DNA from: Pseudoalteromonas aurantia
Lineage (GTDB): Bacteria > Pseudomonadota > Gammaproteobacteria > Enterobacterales > Alteromonadaceae
NCBI RefSeq assembly: GCF_005886875.1
Contig: NZ_PNBY01000037.1
Location: forward strand, 1 to 42,931
DNA: 42,931 nucleotides
Direction: 5' to 3'
This document shows, in pieces, positions 27,298 through 36,702 of this stretch (position 1 is its first letter; every line of letters begins with the position of its first letter). Position numbers and translations under genes: made by a program. A model generated the notes under the pieces. The model searched no databases, was not told the DNA's origin, and was given only the letters and a program-made list of their open reading frames with translations.

Positions 27298-28185
27298 TTG
27301 AAATATCTTTTTGCAATGACAGCATTGCTCGTCTCCCTATTTAGCGTTGCTGAAGAATCTTTATGTCAACATAGTGATGACAATTGTATTAGTGTCGATC
27401 AGTGGCAAGTTTCAGTTGCCGTTGGAGCTGGAGTATTGACGAATCCACTATCTGGCGGAAAAAACTTACCATTATTGGTGGTGCCTTATGTGCGTTATTA
27501 CCACGATAAGTTTTTTTTAGAAAATACTACGGTTGGTTATACATTTGCTGAGTCTGCAGACTTTGATTTAAGCATTATTGCAGAGCCTAACACTGAACAA
27601 GCTTTTTTTGAGCGACTTCATATCCGCAACTTGATTGCACCAGGAACCTATGGCGTAGCAGATGGTACGATTGTTGGCGAAAGCGAGGGTAATGTTCCAG
27701 TATCTCCAGAGCGCACGGTATCTATTGATGATATTGCTAAAAGAGGGTGGGCATTAGACTCGGGGTTATTAGGACATTGGTACTTAAACGAAAACAGTAA
27801 ACTGTCTTTACAGTGGCTACATGATATTTCTGGTACGTATCAGGGCAGTCATATCAAGGCTGCTTTTCATCATGAAATGAAGCCGTTAGCAAGTGTGCCC
27901 GTCAAATTTCACTTTATGGCGGGCCTGCACTGGAAAGAGAGCAGCTTAGTTGATTATTACTATGGTTTACACGAACGTGATGGGGTGGATGAATCTCTAT
28001 TCTATTCAGGGAAAAGTGTTTTAACCCCTGTTGTTGGCGCAACGATTAATTATAAACTCTCTGATGATTGGGTCGTAAAATTGAGTGTAAAACGTCAGTT
28101 TTTGGGCTCAGGCATAACAAACAGCCCCTTGATTGAAAAAAGCCATGTGACGTATTTTTTTGTTGGAGGGGTATATGCGTTTTAA
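27298..28185 (+). CDS. MipA/OmpV family outer membrane protein
   Basis: 295 residues; outer membrane beta-barrel related to OmpV and to MipA, the MltA-interacting protein. TTG 27298 is chosen because TAAGGAG lies 7 bp upstream. Signal peptide MKYLFAMTALLVSLFSVA; then QWQVSVAVGAGVLTNPL and the characteristic LPLLVVPYVRYYHDKFFLENTTVGY. It ends in VTYFFVGGVYAF with a C-terminal aromatic typical of barrels. First gene of a four-gene unit: DUF3019 overlaps its stop by 11 bp, followed by an RstA/RstB-like pair. The family often sits next to such two-component pairs and responds to envelope-active compounds. Confidence 0.9.
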   Translation: MKYLFAMTALLVSLFSVAEESLCQHSDDNCISVDQWQVSVAVGAGVLTNPLSGGKNLPLLVVPYVRYYHDKFFLENTTVGYTFAESADFDLSIIAEPNTEQAFFERLHIRNLIAPGTYGVADGTIVGESEGNVPVSPERTVSIDDIAKRGWALDSGLLGHWYLNENSKLSLQWLHDISGTYQGSHIKAAFHHEMKPLASVPVKFHFMAGLHWKESSLVDYYYGLHERDGVDESLFYSGKSVLTPVVGATINYKLSDDWVVKLSVKRQFLGSGITNSPLIEKSHVTYFFVGGVYAF

Positions 28186-28570
28186 TCCCATCTATCTCTT
28201 TAGCTTAAGTATTTTATTACCGCACAGTTTATTTGCCCAATCAAATAAATTCCAACAAGCTGCTTTACAGATTAAGCCATTAACTTGCGTTGTCCGCCAA
28301 TTGGGGGAGCCATGTCAGATGACTGTGAATATTCAATGGCAAAATCAAAATCAAATAGATGCCTGTCTATATCAAGAAAAAAATAAGCTGCGGTGTTGGC
28401 AGCAAAAAGATAAAGTGGCAGAGCAGTTACAGATTACGCTCGCACAAAGTATGCGTTTTAGCTTGTTAGATTTGCAAGGCACCTTACTTGCAACACAAAC
28501 CGTTAAGGTAAATGCGGCTGTGAGTAAGCGTTATCGAAGAAAATTAAAAACCGATTGGAGTTTCTTTTAA
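28175..28570 (+). CDS. DUF3019 family periplasmic protein
   Basis: 131 residues from ATG 28175, preceded by GGAGGGG. Signal peptide MRFNPIYLFSLSILLPHSLFA, then the DUF3019 pattern: LQIKPLTCVVRQLGEPC, VNIQWQ, ACLYQEKNKLRCW (paired cysteines) and a C-terminal RRKLKTDWSFF. It overlaps the MipA gene by 11 bp and its stop shares one base with the next start (TAATG), so translation of the three genes is probably coupled. Function unknown; members occur in this operon type and may modulate the neighbouring sensor (inference). Confidence 0.85.
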   Translation: MRFNPIYLFSLSILLPHSLFAQSNKFQQAALQIKPLTCVVRQLGEPCQMTVNIQWQNQNQIDACLYQEKNKLRCWQQKDKVAEQLQITLAQSMRFSLLDLQGTLLATQTVKVNAAVSKRYRRKLKTDWSFF

Positions 28571-29259
28571 TGGCCCATATTATGTTGGTAGAAGATGATG
28601 AGCGTCTTGCAGCCTTGACTGCTCAGTTTCTACAAAGTAACGAATTTATAGTTACAATTGTTAATGATGGTGCTGATGCTGTTGAAGCTATCATTAGCAA
28701 GCAGCCCGATATTGTTGTGTTAGATATTATGTTACCTAATCAAGATGGATTTAGTATCTGTCGCGCGGTGCGCCCTCATTATAATGGACCAGTATTGTTT
28801 TTAACTGCGAAAGACAGCGACTTTGATCAGGTTAAAGGATTAGAGATTGGCGCTGATGACTATGTGATAAAGCCTGTTGAACCTTATGTTTTGCTTGCAA
28901 GAGTTAATGCACTATTACGCCGAAACTTTGCTACTGCGCAAAGCAGTGATAATTTAGAGTTAGGTCAGCTTAAGATTGATAAGGCTGACAGAACTGTATA
29001 TTTAGCGGGTGATGAAGTTGAACTCACCAGTTATGAGTTTGATCTTTTATGGGCACTGGCAAGCAATGCGGGCGAAACACAAAGTCGCGAGTATATTTAC
29101 AAACACGTTGTTGGTCGGGAATATGATGGACTAGACCGAAGTGTAGATGTGCGAATTTCTCGCTTACGTAAAAAGCTGGGCGATAACCCTGAACAGCCAT
29201 TTAGGTTGATCACGGTGTGGGGTAAAGGATATTTGTGTTCAAAGTCAGCTTGGGAATAA
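28570..29259 (+). CDS. RstA-like response regulator
   Basis: OmpR-family regulator of 229 residues from ATG 28570, which overlaps the previous stop. The receiver has E8-D9 in LVEDDERL, phosphoacceptor D52 in VLDIMLPNQDG, T79 and K101 (ADDYVIKPV). The C-terminal winged helix contains ELTSYEFDLLWALASNAG and SVDVRISRLRKKLGD and ends GKGYLCS. It looks most like RstA. The kinase gene follows 9 bp downstream. It probably controls this operon, including the outer-membrane gene, as is usual in the family. Confidence 0.93.
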   Translation: MAHIMLVEDDERLAALTAQFLQSNEFIVTIVNDGADAVEAIISKQPDIVVLDIMLPNQDGFSICRAVRPHYNGPVLFLTAKDSDFDQVKGLEIGADDYVIKPVEPYVLLARVNALLRRNFATAQSSDNLELGQLKIDKADRTVYLAGDEVELTSYEFDLLWALASNAGETQSREYIYKHVVGREYDGLDRSVDVRISRLRKKLGDNPEQPFRLITVWGKGYLCSKSAWE

Positions 29260-29268
29260 CTTGAATTT

Positions 29269-30522
29269 ATGATCCGATTATTGATCAGCTTATATTTGGT
29301 GGTGTTTGTTAGTATTGTATTGATCAATCAAAGCAGTGAGATGATCTGGAACAGTTGGGTTCATCAAGCACCAGATGAATTGCGTCATGCTCAGTTGGTG
29401 GCTAAAGTATTACAAGAGAGTGTGTCTGATATACACCAACTCCCCCCTCATGTTACGACGTTATCGTCCGACGATGTTGCCTGGCTACCCGAACAAATTG
29501 CGGCTTTACAACAAGGTGGCGTGATCACGACCTTCACGGAGCAAGGTGACGCATTGCTCACATTTCAGATCAATGGCGAAGAGTCACTTGCACAGTTGGG
29601 CCCATTTTTACCTGCAAGTAATGCGCTTGCACAAAAATACCTATTTAAACTACTTTCGTTTGTTGTACTGGGGTTACTGCTCGTTTTTTGGCTCAGACCT
29701 TTGTGGCTCGACTTGATGCAATTTAAGCGAGTTACAGCGCAGCTGGCACAAGGTCAGCTCGATATATCGATTCAGCCTTCTAAATTTTCTGCGATTTCGA
29801 ATCTAACCAGTCAGTTTCATGCTATGGCGACCAAAGTTGCGAATTTAATGAGCGATCAGAAGCAGCTCGTTAATGCGGTATCCCATGAATTGAGAACCCC
29901 GTTGGCGAGGTTGAAATTTGCGTTGGCAATGTTAGCTGCGAAAGACCCCAAAGAAGTGCAAGCGATGTCTCAAGATGTACAAGAAATGGAGTTATTGATA
30001 GATGAAATGCTGGGTTATGCGCGTCTTGAAATTGCTGCTGAATCTTTAGAATATCATGCTTTTGATTTTTCTACGTTGGTTCACGGTCAAATTGAGAAGC
30101 TACAAAGAACCAATACAAAAGAGCTAAATGTAACCCTATGCCCCAATGTTACGATTTATGCTAGCCAGCATTATATTGCGCGAGTTGTGCAAAACTTATT
30201 ACAGAATGCTTGTAAATATGGCCAATCAAAAGTGCATGTTACGCTACGAGTAAGTCACGAAGAGGTTGAACTGCAGGTTGAAGATGATGGCGCTGGAATT
30301 AAACCTGAAGATAGGGATAAGGTGTTTTCGCCTTTTGTGCGTGTTGACCATAGTCGAAATAAAGCTTTAGGTGGTTTTGGTCTTGGGTTGGCAATTGTTC
30401 AAAAAATATTGAATTGGCATAATGGGCGATGTGAAGTGAGTACATCTTCATTGGGGGGTGCTCGGTTTGTGATGTACCTCCCCATTAGCGAGAAAGTTAA
30501 GCTGTTAAAGGTAACACCCTAA
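29269..30522 (+). CDS. RstB-like sensor histidine kinase
   Basis: 417 residues, inner membrane. TM1 at about 2-20 (LLISLYLVVFVSIVLIN), a periplasmic loop of about 105 residues, TM2 at about 128-147 (LLSFVVLGLLLVFWLRPLW), then HAMP. HisKA is VSHELRTPLARLKF with H206. The ATPase domain has the N box NLLQNACKYG, the G1 box DDGAGIKPED and the G2 box GGFGLGLAIV. Partner of the RstA-like regulator 9 bp upstream. Unlike the two broken kinases in this window, it has a complete reading frame. Confidence 0.93.
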   Translation: MIRLLISLYLVVFVSIVLINQSSEMIWNSWVHQAPDELRHAQLVAKVLQESVSDIHQLPPHVTTLSSDDVAWLPEQIAALQQGGVITTFTEQGDALLTFQINGEESLAQLGPFLPASNALAQKYLFKLLSFVVLGLLLVFWLRPLWLDLMQFKRVTAQLAQGQLDISIQPSKFSAISNLTSQFHAMATKVANLMSDQKQLVNAVSHELRTPLARLKFALAMLAAKDPKEVQAMSQDVQEMELLIDEMLGYARLEIAAESLEYHAFDFSTLVHGQIEKLQRTNTKELNVTLCPNVTIYASQHYIARVVQNLLQNACKYGQSKVHVTLRVSHEEVELQVEDDGAGIKPEDRDKVFSPFVRVDHSRNKALGGFGLGLAIVQKILNWHNGRCEVSTSSLGGARFVMYLPISEKVKLLKVTP

Positions 30523-30545
30523 ATGCGACTTAACGTTAATCTAGC

Positions 30546-30959
30546 TTAGTATTTTAGCTTTTTACGTAAGTTTTTTGTTTGGCCATGCTTTACTTTGCTA
30601 TCAACCCTTTTTCTTTGTGAGCTTCTCGTTGGTTTAGTTGCTCTGCGAGTTTTCTCCACCTTAGTTGCATCTAAAATGAGTGCCTTTAGCCGTGTTAACG
30701 CTTCTTCTTTGTTCATTTCTTGGGTTCTATGGCTCTGTGCCTTAATAACAATCACTCCCTCTTTGGTTAAACGACTGTCTTTTAAAGCTAATAACCGCGA
30801 TTTATAAAACTCAGGGAGAGAGGATCGCTTAATATCAAATTTTAAGTGAATAGCGCTGGATACTTTGTTAACATTTTGACCTCCAGCACCTTGTGCTCGG
30901 ATGGCGGTCATTTCAATTTCCCATGCGGCGAGTTCAACAGCATTTGATATCTTTAGCAA
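30546..30959 (-). CDS. arfB: Alternative ribosome-rescue factor ArfB
   Basis: 137 residues; peptidyl-tRNA hydrolase that frees stalled ribosomes lacking a stop codon. The catalytic G26-G27-Q28 lies in RAQGAGGQNVNKVSSAIHL, the release-factor domain 3 signature. The basic C-terminal tail (RKRVDSKVKHGQTKNLRKKLKY) is the part that enters the empty mRNA channel. Length matches E. coli ArfB/YaeJ (140). Convergent with the RstB-like kinase. Confidence 0.95.
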   Translation of the reverse strand: MLKISNAVELAAWEIEMTAIRAQGAGGQNVNKVSSAIHLKFDIKRSSLPEFYKSRLLALKDSRLTKEGVIVIKAQSHRTQEMNKEEALTRLKALILDATKVEKTRRATKPTRSSQRKRVDSKVKHGQTKNLRKKLKY

Positions 30960-31020
30960 AATTTATTTTCTCAAAGTATATAGAGTGGATAGTTTACCAC
31001 ATTCACTTTAAATGGCGTTA

Positions 31021-31041
31021 GCCCACCGCCCGAATGTGGGC
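31021..31041. terminator. GC hairpin after ABC operon
   Basis: GCCCAC (31021-31026) and GTGGGC (31036-31041) lie just beyond the last permease gene (minus strand). On the minus strand, AT-rich DNA ahead of arfB follows the hairpin, without a clean T-run. Possible terminator. Confidence 0.45.
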
Positions 31042-31056
31042 GCTAGGTTCGATAAC

Positions 31057-32262
31057 TCAGGTTCCCCGAGTGGTAATGGCTGGAGAGATCTTTGCTGCTT
31101 GGCTAACAGGATACGCAACGGCAATTTGCCCGAGTAAAATAATCGCAATCGCGCCTACAAGTAGGAAATGTATTGGTACAGGCGACAGTGATAGTAATTC
31201 GACAAATTGGTTATTAAGTATGATGGCTGCCAGTATCCCTATACAAACGCCTATGGTTGATATGATGGCATTTTCGAGCATAAAGTAACGGATGACTTGG
31301 TGCTTGCTTGCGCCCAGAGCTCTGCGTGTTCCAATTTGTTTTGTACGACGACTTATATTGAATTTGGCTTGGCCCAGTATACCGAAGATTTTGATAATGG
31401 TTAGACAGATACACACGACTGTGAGTAACTTATTCGTGGCAATATCTTCTTGATAACTTCGCCTTTTCACTTCGCTAAGCGCTTCAATACTGTCTATTTG
31501 TTTATATGGATGTGTTAAAAGCTTTTCAGGTATTGCTTTGATGACGCTGGCCATTTGGCCGGACTCTACTTGAACAACATAGCGCTGTGTATCATTGGCT
31601 TCTTGTACTGCGGAAATAACGGTGTATTCTAGCGCGCTCCAGAAGTTCCATGCATTTTGTAGTTTGTCTACAATACCAATAACTTCATGGGGCTCTTTAT
31701 GGTAATACAAGCTTTTTCCGAGAATATCACGCCAATTATCTGGGTATATTTTTTCAGCCAACGCTTTAGTTATGATGATCTTTGACGATTTAAATATACC
31801 GTCATTTTCAACTTTCTGAATATCAGAAGGTAAAAAGTTTTCCCCAGCAAGCAGGGTTAAATCAAAAGCTTCTATTAAGTTTTCATTTGAACCAAAGTAG
31901 CCACCATATGCAACATCTTCTTCATTTGGGTCTAATTTGAAGTCCATATAAAGCCCCCACCCTTCTAGTGGCAACCCGGTGATAGGGGCAGCATTAACAA
32001 CACCATGTATGCTTTTTAATATGGTTAAATCATCTTCTAGTTGTGTGGTTAAATCACCTTGCTCAGAGGGTAAGTTGGCAACCACTATCAATGTGTTTTC
32101 CATATTTACGCCTATAGGGCGAGCAATCAAGTCACTACGTTCGGAGATCATGTAAATGGCATTGACGAGTACCATGAATGTTACCGCAATTTGGAATGCT
32201 AGCAATGCGGGGGCAATTTTTTGCTTTTTTAATGTTTTCAGTATGGGTATAAGATCGCGCAT
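31057..32262 (-). CDS. ABC transporter permease (MacB/FtsX type)
   Basis: 401 residues. One N-terminal membrane helix (about 16-38, PALLAFQIAVTFMVLVNAIYM), a large periplasmic MacB-core-like domain, then three helices at the C-terminus with the FtsX signature (SRRTKQIGTRRALGASKHQVIRYFMLEN). It ends with SPAITTRGT. Second permease of the operon and last gene, 11 bp after the first. With the ATPase and the adaptor it should form a tripartite-type exporter across the envelope; substrate not predicted. Confidence 0.9.
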   Translation of the reverse strand: MRDLIPILKTLKKQKIAPALLAFQIAVTFMVLVNAIYMISERSDLIARPIGVNMENTLIVVANLPSEQGDLTTQLEDDLTILKSIHGVVNAAPITGLPLEGWGLYMDFKLDPNEEDVAYGGYFGSNENLIEAFDLTLLAGENFLPSDIQKVENDGIFKSSKIIITKALAEKIYPDNWRDILGKSLYYHKEPHEVIGIVDKLQNAWNFWSALEYTVISAVQEANDTQRYVVQVESGQMASVIKAIPEKLLTHPYKQIDSIEALSEVKRRSYQEDIATNKLLTVVCICLTIIKIFGILGQAKFNISRRTKQIGTRRALGASKHQVIRYFMLENAIISTIGVCIGILAAIILNNQFVELLSLSPVPIHFLLVGAIAIILLGQIAVAYPVSQAAKISPAITTRGT

Positions 32263-32273
32263 GTCTTTTCGTC

Positions 32274-33590
32274 CTATAAGCTTTTTAGCTGGCTTGATGG
32301 CTGCATTTGACTGGCTCTGATGATGGGATATAAGCCAAACACTAAACTAGAAATTAAAGCTAATAAGACCGTGCCAATGAGTAACTGGAGATTCATTTGC
32401 ATTAAGCCTGAATGCAAATAGCTGTATGTTTGTTTAGCAGCGAGAAGACCAGCCTGTGCAAATAACAACCCTAATAAACCACCTGAGACTCCGACCACCG
32501 ATAACTCAATGGCGAATTGTGTGACGATATCTTGCTTGCTCGCTCCAACTGCACGGCGCAGCCCTATCTCTCCTGCTTTAGCGTGAAATTTAGCTATCAT
32601 TAAGCTCATACAATTGAGCAGGCATACGATAAGGAAAAGTACAGCCAACCAAACAGCCATTTTACTATCATCACTGACAACCTCTTCATCTATTAAATAT
32701 TGTTTTAGAGGAACCAGCTTATTATAAATACGATTCTTAAAACGGCCTAAAGATTGTTGCTCTTTGGCATGATTATCAATAAATGTTTGATATTGATCAT
32801 GGGTTTGCTTATCGGGAAGTTCTACCCAAAAAATAACCCACATACATTCTGATGCTAAAAAAGCAGAAAATGAATCATCTGTAGATTCTTGCCAGCAGGC
32901 ATTACTGACTAATTTTTCCGTGAATAGCTCATTTTTTATTTGCGTGTTAAAAGGAATAAATAAGTCATATGGTTGTGTATATGCGATATGGGGTAGACCA
33001 TAAAACTTTGGCAAGGGGTTCCATGAGTCTAACACTCCTATTACTTGGTAAGTCTCTGCGCCAAACTTGAATGATTTACCAACGGAATTTTCGCCATCGA
33101 ACAGCCAGTCATTGGTGTTTTTAGACAATACCGCAACCTGTGCGGCATCCTTTCCATCTTGTTTACTCCAGCCTGAACCATATAAAAAAGGGGTTTCAAA
33201 CATGCTGAAAAAGTCACTGGTGGTCGTACGAACTTTTAAACTTTTAGCAGTGACATGCCCGTTATTTATATGACCAATTTTTTGTTGAATGGCACTTAAC
33301 GCAACCTGGTATTTAGGTATATCAGAATCGAGTAATACCTGTGTATCCTGATATGTTATTGTATAAGGGAGGATTTTTCCGTCACCATAAATCTCATCCA
33401 TACTGTCTAACTGAACTTGGAACAACTGTGCACTTTTGCTGGGAATGGGGTCTTTAGACATCATGTAGCTTATGGTGTAAGTCGTCATGGTTGCGCCAAT
33501 ACCAATTGCGATCATAGTCACCATTAATAGACTTAATAGGGGCGTTTTACGCAAGCTTAGCAGTGCCAATTTGAAATAGTATGAATACAT
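32274..33590 (-). CDS. ABC transporter permease (MacB/FtsX type)
   Basis: 438 residues, paralogue of the following permease. N-terminal helix (about 17-40, LLSLLMVTMIAIGIGATMTTYTISYMM), periplasmic domain, and three C-terminal helices with the signature AKAGEIGLRRAVGASKQDIVTQFAIE. It starts 9 bp after the ATPase stop. The two permeases probably pair as a heterodimer with an ATPase dimer. Confidence 0.9.
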   Translation of the reverse strand: MYSYYFKLALLSLRKTPLLSLLMVTMIAIGIGATMTTYTISYMMSKDPIPSKSAQLFQVQLDSMDEIYGDGKILPYTITYQDTQVLLDSDIPKYQVALSAIQQKIGHINNGHVTAKSLKVRTTTSDFFSMFETPFLYGSGWSKQDGKDAAQVAVLSKNTNDWLFDGENSVGKSFKFGAETYQVIGVLDSWNPLPKFYGLPHIAYTQPYDLFIPFNTQIKNELFTEKLVSNACWQESTDDSFSAFLASECMWVIFWVELPDKQTHDQYQTFIDNHAKEQQSLGRFKNRIYNKLVPLKQYLIDEEVVSDDSKMAVWLAVLFLIVCLLNCMSLMIAKFHAKAGEIGLRRAVGASKQDIVTQFAIELSVVGVSGGLLGLLFAQAGLLAAKQTYSYLHSGLMQMNLQLLIGTVLLALISSLVFGLYPIIRASQMQPSSQLKSL

Positions 33591-33599
33591 TTTTGGCCT

Positions 33600-34289
33600 T
33601 TACGCGATTTCTTTTTGGATATCTGGGCTGTCAGATAAGTGCCCATCTTTTATTTGTACAATTCGCTGAGCCTGAGCGGCTTGCTCATTATCATGAGTTA
33701 CCATAATAATACTCGTGCCAGCGGCATTAATGTCTTTCAGTAATGACATAATGCCTTCTGCCATTTTTGAGTCGAGGTTACCCGTTGGCTCATCCGCTAA
33801 AATAACGCAAGGGGTGCCCGCAATGGCTCGGGCGATAGCAACGCGTTGCTGTTGGCCACCGGAAAGCTGGGTCGGGTAATGGTCTTTACGTCCAGCCAGC
33901 CCGACCTGTTCAAGCGCTTGTATGATACGTGCGTGTCGTTCATCACGGTTAAATTTTCTATAGCGCAGCGGCATGTCGATGTTATCATAGAGATTAAGTT
34001 CTGGAATGAGGTTAAAGCTCTGAAATACAAATCCTATTTTCTCATTCCTATAGGCTGATTTCTTTTTATCACTAAACTGCGCTACATCTTGCCCGTCTAA
34101 CTCATATAACCCATCTGAGTGCTCTTCGAGCAACCCCGCAATATTTAAAAACGTGGTTTTTCCAGAACCAGAAGGCCCGATAACACTGACGAACTCGCCT
34201 TGCTCAATGGATAGATCAAAAGGGTGAAGTGCTTGCGTTTTAATTGCATCCGTAAGAAATGCTTTTGATAAATTTTTCATTTTTAACAT
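33600..34289 (-). CDS. ABC transporter ATPase (LolD/MacB type)
   Basis: 229 residues with all motifs: Walker A GPSGSGKT (38-45), Q-loop [12 protein letters not shown], signature LSGGQQQR, Walker [13 protein letters not shown], and switch His in IIMVTHD. The pattern is that of the MacB/LolD/FtsE-type ATPases that work with FtsX-type permeases. It lies between the adaptor gene (12 bp upstream) and the first permease (9 bp downstream). Confidence 0.95.
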   Translation of the reverse strand: MLKMKNLSKAFLTDAIKTQALHPFDLSIEQGEFVSVIGPSGSGKTTFLNIAGLLEEHSDGLYELDGQDVAQFSDKKKSAYRNEKIGFVFQSFNLIPELNLYDNIDMPLRYRKFNRDERHARIIQALEQVGLAGRKDHYPTQLSGGQQQRVAIARAIAGTPCVILADEPTGNLDSKMAEGIMSLLKDINAAGTSIIMVTHDNEQAAQAQRIVQIKDGHLSDSPDIQKEIA

Positions 34290-34301
34290 TATTATTATCT
34301 C

Positions 34302-35582
34302 TTATTTCAGGATACGGACACTTGGTGCATCTTTAAAAATATCTGAGTCAGATATCACCACGGTATCACCGGTTTTTAAACCAGATATCACTTCTACTTT
34401 ACCTAGGCTGCGAGAGCCTATTTTTATTGGGGTTTTCACTGCGGAATTATCGCTGACGACATAGGCAAATTGCCCGTTATAGGTTTTCAAAAACTGGCCT
34501 CGAGGCAAATATTGAATGTTATTTTTACGTTCTAAAATCACTCGGGTTGTCAGGCGCTGATTTTGTCTAAGTCCCGTTAAGCTTTTATCAGTAAAGCGTA
34601 TTTTTCCTTGAACTCGCCCTTGGACTATTTCAGGAGAGATTGCGACTAGCTCGCCTTGGTAAAGACTTTGATTGAGTGTAATTTCAGCTTCCATCCCTAA
34701 GGCTAAGTCGTCTGCATAACTCTCTGGAATCTGGACTTCAAGCTCATATTCAGACAAATCCACAATACTTAGAAGTGCTTGATTTTTTGCAACCGAATTT
34801 TTTTGTTGTGTGCTTAAGTTGCCTACTAAGCCTGTTACTGGTGATGTAATTTTTAAACCATCAACTTGACGCTTTAGTTCGGTTACTTTTACTTGCTGAG
34901 AGTGCAATTCGAATTCTCGGGTTTTAATTTCAAACTTTTGACTTTCTTTTATTAATGCAACTTCTTTAACAGCGTGTTCGTATTCACGTTTGGCATTTTG
35001 TAAATCGTCTTTGGCTTTTTGATAATCAATGTCACTAATAATTTTATTTTTCATGGCTTCGCCTGAGCGTCGCATTTCTCTTTTAGCTGCATTGAGTGCC
35101 ACCTGTGCTTGTCCAATTTGATTTTCTTGTTCTAAATTTGATTTTTTGACTTGGATTTTTTCACGCTCTAACTGATTCTTTAATCGAGTTAAGTTTGCGA
35201 TTTGTTGGTTGTATTCACTTTTTAATTCGGGGCTATCGATTATGGCAATAGTTTGTTGTGTTACCACGCTATCACCTGCCTCGACTAAATATGTCACCGT
35301 CCCCTGCGCAGGGCTGTATAATATGGGTCGACGTGCAGCGATCACTTTGCCTTGTACAGAGAGATCTCTGATGAATAGGCCCTGTTTTACAGCTGCAATG
35401 TTAAGTTTATCCTTGTGAACAGCACTGGTCCCTTTGGTCCAATTTACCACTGAGGGCAATATAAAAAAATAACTGACAATGACTGTCAAAATGGTTGAAA
35501 ATGAAAAAATGATCATTTTATTCAGTGAGCGAGGCTTTTCTATTTGTGTATCTTGCGCACTGGTATCTGCGATATAGCTCAT
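34302..35582 (-). CDS. HlyD/MacA-type periplasmic adaptor
   Basis: 426 residues, first gene of the four-gene export operon. One membrane anchor (about 24-48, MIIFSFSTILTVIVSYFFILPSV), a barrel-sandwich half-motif (ILYSPAQGTVTYLVEAGDSV), a long coiled coil (about 110-235, rich in Lys, Glu and Gln), the second half-motif (GLKITSPVTGLVGNLS) and beta-barrel and membrane-proximal domains. It should connect the permeases to an outer-membrane channel, TolC-like, which is not encoded here. Promoter presumably in the AT-rich gap 35583-35771. Confidence 0.92.
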   Translation of the reverse strand: MSYIADTSAQDTQIEKPRSLNKMIIFSFSTILTVIVSYFFILPSVVNWTKGTSAVHKDKLNIAAVKQGLFIRDLSVQGKVIAARRPILYSPAQGTVTYLVEAGDSVVTQQTIAIIDSPELKSEYNQQIANLTRLKNQLEREKIQVKKSNLEQENQIGQAQVALNAAKREMRRSGEAMKNKIISDIDYQKAKDDLQNAKREYEHAVKEVALIKESQKFEIKTREFELHSQQVKVTELKRQVDGLKITSPVTGLVGNLSTQQKNSVAKNQALLSIVDLSEYELEVQIPESYADDLALGMEAEITLNQSLYQGELVAISPEIVQGRVQGKIRFTDKSLTGLRQNQRLTTRVILERKNNIQYLPRGQFLKTYNGQFAYVVSDNSAVKTPIKIGSRSLGKVEVISGLKTGDTVVISDSDIFKDAPSVRILK

Positions 35583-35771
35583 ACGTTGTTTACCCGAATC
35601 CTTTCTATGTTTTTACTAGCTTATTCAAAATAGGTATAAGTCTCGTTAGTTATTATTCAATTTAAAAGTCACGAGAACAAAATACACTTTATTATATAAA
35701 AAGTCACCAAGGTTAATAGTTTGTTTTATTTTTGTTTTATTGCTGTTGTGTAATTTCAAATTGTTGGTGGG

Positions 35772-36599
35772 TTAAGAGGATTTGTCTTGCTGGGTTTTAA
35801 CAATTTCCAAATATCGACTTTCTATGAATTTTTTTTCCTTTGTTAGGTGCTTTAAGGCTAACTTTGTTTGCTCTAACTCTCCTTGTAACTCAGATAGTTC
35901 AGGCCCATTTTCCGTGTTACTCGCTTGTAATGAAAGTTGTTCTAACGCTTGACTTTGCTCAGATATTTGACGTTTATAGTTGTTAAGTGTATCCAACATA
36001 TCGGCTTTTTCACGTTCAAACGTAAGTACCATTCTTTGCATCTGTTGTGGAGATGAATTAGCTTGGCCATTTTCGTTTTCAAGCGCTAAGCACTTTTCTT
36101 CTAGTTCTTTTTTTTCTTTTTGAAGCGACTCTACGGTATCGTATTGGTCATATAACTTTTTCCGCGTGACTTTGAGTTTATCCATACTTTTATCTAAATC
36201 CCCTTGTAACTTTCGAATGAGTGCGTGAGACTTTAATAGTTTTTTATTGAGATCTTTAATTGATTGATCTTCTTGTTTGGTGATGTGATCTTGCGTCGAG
36301 TTACGAATGTCGGTTAATTGTTGCTCTAGCGCAATTTGTATTTTGGCCAGTTCAGCAATGGTATTACTATGTTCATTGATATAGCCAAGTGCATTGTCAA
36401 CGGACTCTCGGCACATGGCCAGCGTTTCATCGTTTTGTGCTGATGAAGCCGTGTGAGTGCCTGCACTAACCGATGAAGCAAACTTTCTAAATTCGCGTAA
36501 TATTAACAATAAGATATAAAACCAGATTGCGAGAATTAGCAGGCCAAAATTAATGGCTAAGTATTGATATACAGTAATAGGTAATTGAAGGCTTGGCAT
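35772..36599 (-). CDS. Membrane-anchored coiled-coil protein, unknown
   Basis: 275 residues. One N-terminal membrane helix (about 11-34, YLAINFGLLILAIWFYILLLIL) is followed by an almost continuous coiled coil from about 60 to 265, with heptad-like runs of Lys, Glu, Leu and Gln (ELEQTKLALKHLTKEKKF at the end). No family recognised; a structural or scaffold role is possible. Divergent from the receiver-domain gene at 36703, so they may share regulation. Confidence 0.65.
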   Translation of the reverse strand: MPSLQLPITVYQYLAINFGLLILAIWFYILLLILREFRKFASSVSAGTHTASSAQNDETLAMCRESVDNALGYINEHSNTIAELAKIQIALEQQLTDIRNSTQDHITKQEDQSIKDLNKKLLKSHALIRKLQGDLDKSMDKLKVTRKKLYDQYDTVESLQKEKKELEEKCLALENENGQANSSPQQMQRMVLTFEREKADMLDTLNNYKRQISEQSQALEQLSLQASNTENGPELSELQGELEQTKLALKHLTKEKKFIESRYLEIVKTQQDKSS

Positions 36600-36702
36600 A
36601 ATGATGGTTTATTGTTAATTTTGTCAATCATATCTATTCAGTTTAGTGATGGATGAAAAATATGCCTATAATAAAAACAAGTTTTTATAAAAGTTGTGCC
36701 GA

